Source: Prionace glauca
Lineage: Eukaryota > Chordata > Chondrichthyes > Carcharhiniformes > Carcharhinidae
Direction: 5' to 3'
NCBI GenBank assembly: GCA_037974335.1
Contig: CM075760.1
Location: forward strand, 69,995,627 to 70,059,626
DNA length: 64,000 nt
A program made the translations under genes and the position numbers. How positions within the stretch are numbered: position 1 is the stretch's first letter; each line of letters opens with the position of its first letter. The notes beneath the pieces were generated by a model that saw only the letters and a list, made by a program, of their open reading frames with translations, did not search any database and was not told the DNA's origin. Shown here one piece after another: positions 56,260-64,000 of the stretch.

Positions 56260-57065
56260 TGTGGGGAGGGTCTGCAACGAGAGAGAAGAAAGATCTCAAG
56301 TGGCAGTTTGGTGTTCAAAGGTGGGGGCTGCCCTGGGAGTGCAGAGAGCTGGAGGGAATCTCTGGGGGCTCGGGGACAGGGACAATGGCAAAGAGTCAGG
56401 GGAGAACAGGAGGCGGGGGAAAGGACAGAGAGCCGGGGTGGGGGGAGGGCAGAGAGCCAGGGGAAACAGCAGAGAGCTAGGGGAAGGGCAGAGAGGCGGG
56501 GGAAAGGGTCCACAGCCGGGGAACAGGGCGGAAAGTCAGGGGAAAGTGCGGAGAAAGAGAGGAAAGGACAGGAAGCAGGGGAAAGGGCAGAGAGACCAGT
56601 GAAAGGGAAGAGAGCTGAAAGAAAGGGCAGAGAGATGGGGAAAAGTGTAGAAAGACCAGGGAAAGGGGAGAGAACAAGGAAAAAGGGCGGGGAGGCACAG
56701 AAAAGAGCAGGGAGGCAGGAGAAAGGGCAGAGAGCCGAGGGAAAGGGCAGAGAGCCCAGGGGAAAGGGCAGGAGAGTCAGGGGGAAAGCTCAGAGAGCTG
56801 GGGGGAAGGAGAAAGAGGGGAGGGAGCAGGGACAGAGGGCAGAGAGCTGAGGGACAGTGTGGGGGGGTGAGGGAAAGAACAGAGAGCCGGGGGAGAGGAC
56901 ACAGAGCTGGAGGGAAGTGTAGAGGGCCAGGTGGAAATACAGAGAGCCGGATAAAAGGGGAAAAGAGCCACCGTGAAAGGCAGAGAGCCAGGGGAAGGGC
57001 AAAGAGCTGGGGGAAATGGGCAGAGAGCGGGTGATGGATGGGCAGAGTGAGGAGGTTCAGAACAG
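56260..57065 (+). repeat. Purine-rich, GAGCT-bearing block upstream of CH1 (switch-like)
   Basis: About 0.8 kb of almost pure purine on the coding strand, built from irregular units like GGGGAAAGGGCAGAGAG. GAGCT or AGCT recurs (near 56,346, 56,475, 56,615, 56,796, 56,845, 56,907, 57,004 and 57,065), often followed by GGGG or GGAGG. It lies 1.0-1.8 kb upstream of CH1 in the J-C intron and directly after 3 kb of pyrimidine-rich repeat. Position, G-rich non-template strand and AGCT content are the three features of mammalian switch regions. That it works as one is inference. Confidence 0.85.
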
Positions 57066-57351
57066 AGCTAGCACCACAATCGGCTCATCTGTAATCTCAG
57101 TGAATGATGGAGGAGACTTCAGGGCCCGAATGGGAAACTCTTACTATTAATGTATGATCCGTCAATGAGTCAATGTTGGATTTATTGGAATTAATAATCA
57201 CATTTAGAATTTCCTGATCATTCTGTAAGTATTCATTCCGGAGGTATTTTTGAAGCAAAGTCACTAATCTCCGTTTTGTGGAGTGAGAGGCAGTGAGTTG
57301 GAGAGAGGAAGGGGCATCAATCAGTTTGAACACAGGCAATTTCTAAAACTA

Positions 57352-57470
57352 GTGTGGAGATGCCGGAGTGAGGTTGGTGTGGGCACAGTAAGGATCTCAC
57401 TGCACCAGGTTAAAGTCCAACAGGTTTATTTGGAATCACAAACTGTTGGAGCTCCCTCATCAGGTGAGTG
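57352..57470 (+). repeat. Dispersed repeat (GTGTGGAGATGCCGG family), cluster 2 copy
   Basis: Same insertion as 540-650, inherited with the duplicated block. Upstream to 57,065 and downstream to 58,042 matches 240-1,222, including the antisense LINE end at about 57,805-57,965. Confidence 0.75.
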
Positions 57471-58042
57471 GATAGTCTGAATGAAGGGAGAACTTCTTCA
57501 TCACAAAGTGTTTTTGTTTGAGAAATAAACAGCGGTTCATCACACACTGCTGTTGTTGAGAAATAAATAGTTGCTGCAATAATTGAGAATTTTTTTGCTG
57601 TTCTCTGTTAATCCAATGAATGACATGTCATTGTGAGACTAACAGAATGTGTTTTTTTTCTTCCTAATTTGATAGAAGTGGAGACAGGGATATGAGTTTC
57701 TACAGAGATGACAATTCCCAATTGATAGAAGTAACATCATCTCAAAGGCGGATGAAAGATTTAATCGGGAAATATTAGGGATACATTCATAATTCTAATC
57801 AATGTTGGAGATAGAAACATAGAAAAGAGAAGCTGGAGTAGGCCATTCGGCCCTTGGAGCCTACTCCGCCTTTCACTTTGGTCAGAGCTCATCACTATCC
57901 TGATCAAACCTACTACCCATATCCCTTCATCCCTTTAACACCAAGAGCTATATCTAATATAGAAACCTATTTGTAACAATGTTTGATGACTTAATAAATG
58001 CAAGTAAGAGTCTAACTTGTTCAATTGGCTATTCTTTCCCAG

Positions 58043-58342
58043 CGACACCGTCTGCGCCCACTCTGTATGGCCTGGTCTCCCCCTGTCAGCAACAGAACTC
58101 CGGCGGCTCCATCACCTTCGGATGTTTGGCGATGGATTACCTTCCAGATGTCTCCAAAGTGACCTGGAAGAAAAATGGGCAAACGGTCCCCAGTGGATTT
58201 AAGACTTACCCATCAGTGAGAAACACGAAGGGAACCTACACCCTGAGCAGCCAGTTAACCATCAGCGACTCAGCGGGAGAATGTCCCAGAATTGACTGTG
58301 AGGTTCAACACAACAGCTCAGTCAAGAACATTGAAATACTAT
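58043..58342 (+). CDS. IgM heavy chain CH1 exon, cluster 2
   Basis: Identical protein to the CH1 at 1,223-1,522; I see only synonymous changes (Gly codon at 58,196-58,198, Pro codon near 58,211). Acceptor TTTCCCAG and donor GTAAGT are unchanged. This is the CH1 that the complete V-D1-D2-J at 44.7-46.6 kb would join after an 11.5-kb intron. Confidence 0.95.
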
Positions 58343-58475
58343 GTAAGTGTTATGGAGCTTGTGTGAAACAGAAACACTGTGGTTAACGTGTAGGGCCTTG
58401 GTTATAACTCATTTAAATAGATGTGCACAATCCGGCCCTTTGGATTGGTCCAGTTAGTGTCTATTGACTGCAAAT

Positions 58476-58683
58476 GAGTTAGAACATAGAACATAGAACA
58501 TTACAGCGCAGTACAGGCCATTCGGCCCTCGATGTTGCGCCGACCAGTGGAACCAATCTAATGACCCACTAACCTAAACTATTCCAATGTTATCCATATG
58601 ACTATCCACTGACCATTTGAACGCCCTTAAAGTTGGCGAGTCCACAACTGCTGCAGGCAGGGCATTCCACGCCCTCTCTACCC
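58476..58683 (-). mobile_element. LINE 3'-end fragment, antisense, cluster 2 copy
   Basis: Duplicate of 1,655-1,862. Here the minus strand keeps an uninterrupted C-terminal ORF2 end, RAWNALPAAVVDSPTLRAFK, then WSVDSHMDNIGIV. The frame runs on into antisense of CH2, which is coincidental. Confidence 0.8.
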
Positions 58684-58755
58684 TCTGTTGACAAAAGTTT
58701 AATTGATCCACATCTTCTGCAGGAAATGACTGATCTGTTTTTTTTTTCCCTGAAG

Positions 58756-59070
58756 GCCCTCCGCCTGTGATCCCTCCAACTCTTATCCTCACCGTGAGTT
58801 CCAGTGAAGAAATCTCACACAGGAAATTCGCAATCATCGTCTGTTCAATCATCGATTTCCAGCCAGGGTCAATGGAAGTGAGTTGGCTGAAGAATGGGGA
58901 ACCCACGCATTCAGGAATTGTCACCTCTCCCCCCTGTCGATTGAACGGGAACTTCTCGGCCAGCAGTCGGCTGACAGTCTCCGCTGGGGAATGGTTCAGC
59001 AAAGCGGTCTATACCTGCCAGGTCACTCACCTAGGAGACACTCAGAGTCAGAACATCAGCGTATCTCGGG
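58756..59070 (+). CDS. IgM heavy chain CH2 exon, cluster 2
   Basis: Same 315-nt exon as 1,935-2,249 with the same protein ([15 protein letters not shown] to NISVSR). Donor GTAAGA is kept. No difference was found within the exon by eye. Confidence 0.95.
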
Positions 59071-59240
59071 GTAAGAGACTCAAACAGAGGACAACATATA
59101 TCATTCTGATGTTAATCAGAATTAGGGATCTATTCAAGTTGGTACAAAGCATTGAACAACTTGTAAGTTATTGTCCTGTAGTTTGCTGCATTAGGACAAT
59201 ATCTCATTCAGAATTTCATCAGAAAAACAATTTTTTGTTA

Positions 59241-59556
59241 TCCCTTCCTGAGATGTGCATTTATTTCCCAAACCTGAGGGCACTGAAGTGTCATTCACGT
59301 TGCTGTGAATCTGGAGTCACATGCATGCCAGGCCAGATAAAGACAGCAGGTTGATTTTGGTAAGGAACATTTGTGAACTAGGAGGGGTTTTACAGCAATA
59401 GCTTCATGAAAACCATTTCAACTTTTAATTATAGATGTTTACAAAATTCAAATTTCATATTTGCAATGATGGGATTCGAATCTGTGTCCCCAGAGTCTTG
59501 CCCTAGGTTATAAGTCCATTGACAACACCATATACCACAGCCTCCCCTTAAAATAG
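59241..59556 (-). mobile_element. tRNA-derived SINE, antisense, cluster 2 copy
   Basis: Duplicate of 2,420-2,735 in the CH2-CH3 intron, with scattered single-base differences (for example GCAATGATGGGATTCG against GCAATAATGGGATTCG). Confidence 0.7.
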
Positions 59557-59986
59557 TGCCCCCTTTCGGTTTGAAGCAATATAGTGAGTGAGGTGGCCTT
59601 GATGTCAGCTTGTTCCTGAGACAGCTGGTAAAATTTGGAGAGACAGTAAGTGTTAGACTGCTTCACAGGTCACAGCATAGGGGTAAAATATTGGAAAGTG
59701 TATCCACCCTATTTATAAACCAACGGTCAGTACTTTTTCCTTGAGTTCAGGATGGTGTGTTTGTTTGGGAATTCTCCAATTCTGATTCATGGAAATGTTA
59801 CCGCTGCTCCAATATTTAATACAGGGAATAATTCCATACAGCAAGCTGGCTTCCCATTCGCCATGGAAGGTGAAAGGCGAGAGTTAGAGATTGATATATT
59901 GAAGGCGACTTTGTCTCCTTCAGGCTGAAGACTGCTGTCCTGCTTGTGAAGGGGAACTAGGGCTCATTTTCATTTCTCATTCACAG

Positions 59987-60295
59987 ATCCTCTCCCGTGC
60001 CTTGATACCACAGTGAAGATACAGCCACCACCAATAGAACAGGTCTTACTGGAGGCGACCGTGACCTTAACCTGCATCATTTCTCATGCTCCCGATGGAG
60101 TTAACGTGTCCTGGATCCGAGACAGGAAGTATTTGAAATCAGAGATTGCTGAAAAGCCCGGAGCGGATCGTGACAGCGTGATCAGCAAATTAAGCATCTC
60201 CACACAAGCCTGGCTGAGTGCGGCTGTGTTTGAGTGCGTGGTGAGCCATCAGGATCTGCCGACTCCTCTAAGAGCATCTATCCACAAGGAAACAG
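59987..60295 (+). CDS. IgM heavy chain CH3 exon, cluster 2
   Basis: Counterpart of 3,166-3,474. Encodes Arg in GADRDS where cluster 1 has Pro, and Ala in PLRASI where cluster 1 has Thr. Splice sites and the cysteine pattern are unchanged. Confidence 0.95.
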
Positions 60296-60325
60296 GTGAG
60301 CTGAGAGATTGAAGCAATAAATGTA

Positions 60326-61056
60326 GGGTCAACAGCAGGGTTCTGAGCAATGTGGAGGAACAGAAAGATCCCGGGGTTCATATCCACAGATCTCTGAAGG
60401 TTGCCACTCAAGTGGATAGAGCCGTGAAGAAGGCTTAAAGTGTGTTAGTGTTTATTAACAGGGGGTTAGAGTTTAAGAGCCGTGGGGTTATACTGCAAGT
60501 GTACAGGGCCTTGGTGAGACCACATTTGGAATATTGTGTGCAGTTCTAGTCACCTCACTATAAGAAGGATGTGGAAGCATTGGAGAGAGTGCAGAGGAGA
60601 TTTACCAGGATGCTGCCTGGTTTGGAGGGTAGGTCTTATGAGGAAAGGTTGAGGGAGCTGGGGCTTTCCTCTTTAGAACAGAGGAGGATGAGAGACGACT
60701 AAATAGAGGTTTATAAGATGGTGAGGGGGATTGATAGAGTGGATGTTCAGAGACTATTTCCTCGGGTTACTAGGGGGGCATAACTATAAGGTTCATGGTG
60801 GGAGATACAGGAGGGATGTCTGAGGTAGATTCTTTACTCAGAGTGTGGTTAAGGTGTGGAATGCACTGCCTGCTGTGATAGTGGAGTCAGACACTTTAGG
60901 AACTTTCAAGCGGTTATTGGATAGATACATGGAGCACACCAGAATGATAGGGAGTGGGATAGCTTGATCTTGGGATTGGACATAGCTCGGCACAACATTG
61001 AGGGCCGAAGGGCCTGTACTGTGCTGTACTGTTCTATGTTTCTATGTAAATGCATC
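60326..61056 (+). mobile_element. LINE 3' portion in CH3-CH4 intron, cluster 2 copy
   Basis: Duplicate of 3,505-4,235, with the same in-frame stop relics (for example CAGTTCTAGTCACC) and a TTCTATGTTTCTATG tail. Confidence 0.8.
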
Positions 61057-61517
61057 ACTGTGTCTATCTCCAGTGAAAGTGTACTACTCAATAGTTAGTA
61101 TTCAGTGCATTAATGTTCTCCCCTGAACTAAACTACTCTGGGCCGATTGATAGTTTTATGGGGAGTTTGATGTGTTGATGAGTGAACAGTGAACTGAAGG
61201 CGATGATATTGGGTTTAGATTGAAGAAGAAGGGAGGAGCCTGATGTGGAGCATCAAAAACCAGAAAACCAAAAAGAAAAAGTAGATTAGTTGGGCCGAGT
61301 GGCCTGATTCTGTGCTGTAAACTTTCTGAATCTTTCCACTCCGCCCCCTCCTGAGTTATTTGAGAAAAGAATTGTGTTCACCTCCCCTCCAAGCTGCAAA
61401 TCAAAAATGGGAAGAGTTAAAATCAGAAGCGAAGCACATTTTCCTGAGATTTAACCTGTGGTTTCATTGTCTCCAGAACTCTCCAGTTTATTGACATTTA
61501 TTGTACATTTTCTGCAG

Positions 61518-61909
61518 ATCCAAATCCGCGGGAACCGGTCGTCTCTGTCCTCCTGCCCTCGGCAGAAGACGTCTCCGCTCAGAGTTTCATCTCCCTCAGC
61601 TGCTTAGTGAGAGGTTTCTCCCCCCGAGAGATCTTCGTCAAATGGACCGTCAACGACAAGCCGGTGAATCCCGGGAACTACAGGAACACCGAGGTGGTGG
61701 CGGAGAACGGCGATAGCTCCTTCTTCATGTACAGCCTGTTATCCATTGCAGCAGAGGAATGGTCTAGTGGCGCTTCTTACTCCTGTGTGGTGGGACATGA
61801 AGCCATCCCCTTGAAGATCATCAACAGAACAGTTGACAAATCCAGCGGTAAACCCAGTTTTGTGAACATTTCCCTTGCACTGATGGACACTGTTAATTCA
61901 TGTCAATGA
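61518..61909 (+). CDS. IgM heavy chain CH4 exon with secretory tailpiece, cluster 2
   Basis: Counterpart of 4,696-5,087, stop at 61,907-61,909. Differs by Ile for Val in FISLSC and Glu for Asp in AENGD. The tailpiece [20 protein letters not shown] and the internal donor AGCG|GTAAAC (61,848) for the membrane form are unchanged. The TM exons expected about 3.3 kb downstream (near 65,240) are outside the window. Confidence 0.96.
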
Positions 61910-61936
61910 GAGTCACTCACTTCCATTAAAAACTAC

Positions 61937-61951
61937 AATAAAAAGAATAAA
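61937..61951 (+). terminator. Poly(A) signals for secreted IgM, cluster 2
   Basis: AATAAA at 61,937-61,942 and 61,946-61,951, in the same positions relative to the CH4 stop as in cluster 1. Confidence 0.75.
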
Positions 61952-62983
61952 AACATTTTCCTCTAACGATCAATGAAATACCCAATTGTTTAATTGGTTG
62001 TTTTTCAGTTTTACTTCCATATCTTTGATTTTGAGTCAGATATTTTCATGTCTCGGACCCAACATTGTTGAACCAGTGCTCCCAGCGGAGATAGACACTG
62101 GGTCAGGGATAGAGTAGAGCACATTCATTACAGGATTCTGCAAAATATCTTCACTGACTTTCCTCCCGCTGAGGGGGAAAATAATCCGACATTTTTAACA
62201 TGTCTGACACACAAACACAACATTTAGATCTCTGTGTCCCTGTTTCTCTCATTGACCACCTCTTTAAGCTGCTGCACCGCACCCATTGGGAACTGAAGTG
62301 AGGGTCACACACAAAAAACATGGAGAAATATTCCCCCCCATCGGATTGAGGGAGAGTGAAATTGTTAACATCCTGGATTCCCACTAACCCAGCAAAGAGA
62401 GGGGAGGAGCAGTAGTTAATCCATGTCCCAAAACTTCCTCAATGAAAAGAGGAGGAATGTCATTATTTAATCCACTCACCTCCACCTCCTCAGTGGTTAG
62501 AACCATCAGGGACATTGTATCACCGGGTAGGGAGAGGGAAACTCTGAGCTCACTCTCCTCCCTCTTCTGTGTTTGGAAGGGAACATTTCTCTACTATAAG
62601 GACCCAGTTGCTAACAGTACAAATTAGTTTCCGGTTTACTTGCTACAGATTTTGAAGTATCATCATCTTAATCATTGAAATATATATATAAACTAATGCA
62701 ACATAATTTAAAATGTCTCAACACTCTTGTTCCTGTTAATCATCTGCTGGCATTGATTTCCCAGAATACAAATTTAAACAAGTCATAGATTCCTCCCCGG
62801 GTTTTAACTGTTCTGTCCCTGAGCTCTCTGAGATACATCAATGAATTATTTCATTCTCTCTCCTGATGTCACCGTGCCCCTCACATAAAATACATTTCTC
62901 CAGCAAAACATTGAAAATATGTTCCATTATCCGGGTTGTCTGGATCATATTCACTTCACTATGGTCGGTGAAACTTGGAGCAA

Positions 62984-64000
62984 CAGTTAAAAAAATACAC
63001 ACACTGATAATGCTGCCCAAAACTGTCACAATTATACATACATACACAGGCGTACACACCCACACTCACACACACACTCACACACACACACGCACACTCT
63101 CACACACACATACACACACTCACACACACATACACACACTACACACACTACACACACACACAAACACATACATACACACACTACACACTCACACACACAT
63201 ACACACACTCACACACACATACACACACACATTCACACATACAGACACACTACACACTCACACACATACACACACACACGCACACACAGAAACGTGGACA
63301 CAATTGCACAAATACACATACTCATACATATGCACACGAATACAGAATGTTAATAGAACACACAAACGCATACACATAGTCCCACACACAGAAATATAGA
63401 CAGGCACATTCAAATACAGACACAGAATCTCACAAATACACAATACGCACAAATACATACACAACAAAAACACAGATACATTCATAAATACAAATGCACA
63501 TACACGGATCAGAAGAACACACAATATACGCACAAACGAACTCAAACAAGCACGCTCCCTCGAATACACTAATGGACTATACATATACAAACAAAAATGC
63601 GTGCATACACAAATACTCTCTCTTTCTCTCTCGCTCTCTCTCTGTCCCACACGCACCATGCACACACACACACACACACACGCACACACATATACACGCA
63701 CACATGCATGCACAAGGGGGCATACACCCACACCTGCACACACAGGCACGGACTTGTACAAGAAGGCACAAAACAAAACATGCACACAAATTATCAGATA
63801 TGTACAAACGCCCGCAGAAACACACACAAACACACAACTACACACTTACCTAAACATACGGACTAGGTACACGGACACAAACACGTACATGCATATACAC
63901 AATACGGACAGATAACATTTATGCAGGTCCAAAACATACACAAATAGATGCACACACTCAAACAAATGCATGTTCTCACACGTTCACGCTGAAATGAATA
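62984..64000 (+). repeat. CA-rich simple-sequence block, cluster 2 (continues off window)
   Basis: Matches 6,160-7,185 almost base for base. One pure (CA)n tract is shorter here (near 63,658-63,680), and ACAAAC near 63,880 lost a repeat. These are the expected slippage changes. It is part of the CH4-TM1 intron. Confidence 0.93.

Noticed and set aside
56011-56850. 279-codon open frame crossing the pyrimidine/purine boundary
   Set aside because: Composition-driven: Ser/His-rich then Gly/Arg/Glu-rich with no recognisable domain. It simply reads two simple-sequence blocks.
1-64000. Other antigen-receptor isotypes (IgW or IgNAR) in the window
   Set aside because: Every constant exon present is mu-like (CH1 to CH4, mu tailpiece, mu membrane exons). 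No extra C domains or NAR-type V with its missing CDR2 were seen.

Overview
The window is vertebrate germline DNA carrying an immunoglobulin heavy-chain (IgM) locus in the multicluster arrangement typical of cartilaginous fish, most likely a shark. The evidence is one complete unrearranged V-D1-D2-J set with recombination signals, two sets of mu constant exons about 56.8 kb apart, a secretory tailpiece ending in Cys-Gln, and a mu-type membrane exon pair. The dispersed LINE and tRNA-derived SINE families also look chondrichthyan. I cannot name the species. All Ig exons are on the + strand.

Layout. (1) 1-9,160: the 3' part of cluster 1, with CH1, CH2, CH3, CH4 plus secretory tail, a CA-rich intron, TM1, TM2 and poly(A) signals. 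Its V-D-J lies upstream, outside the window. (2) 9,160-33,530: an inter-cluster spacer. It holds LINE and SINE fragments, a CpG-rich promoter-like island (11.1-11.7 kb), an 84-bp minisatellite of 57 copies (13.36-18.22 kb) between two copies of one flanking sequence, a LINE with an open reverse transcriptase (19.4-21.1 kb), degenerate AT-rich repeats and a nested LINE cluster (29.4-33.5 kb). (3) 33,540-36,880: a decayed duplicate of the VH flank and VH exon, interrupted by SINE-like insertions. (4) 36.9-42.5 kb: old repeats and unassigned sequence. (5) 42,540-46,580: the VH flank, promoter, leader, VH, D1, D2 and JH of cluster 2. (6) 46,581-58,042: the 11.5-kb J-C intron. It has diverged tandem duplications, a 39-bp array, CA-rich DNA, about 3 kb of CTCACTCAC-type repeats, and then an abrupt change to a purine-rich, AGCT-bearing block about 1 kb before CH1. 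(7) 58,043-64,000: CH1-CH4 of cluster 2 and the start of its CA-rich membrane intron; its TM exons lie beyond the window.

How it works together. The RSS spacers are V-23, 12-D1-22, 12-D2-12, 23-J, so V-D1-D2-J joining within the cluster obeys the 12/23 rule. J ends in phase 1 and CH1 starts with the matching two bases, so J-CH1-CH2-CH3-CH4 splices in frame. CH4 either reads into the secretory tail or uses an internal splice donor (shown in both clusters) to reach TM1/TM2. The two constant regions match almost base for base, including introns and the repeats inside them, and differ at four amino acids in the exons. This indicates a recent block duplication or ongoing homogenisation.

The most interesting feature is the purine-rich, GAGCT-containing block in the J-C intron (56.26-57.07 kb, also at 1-240). 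Its position and base composition recall mammalian switch regions. I recognised no retrovirus-like or other capsid-bearing element.
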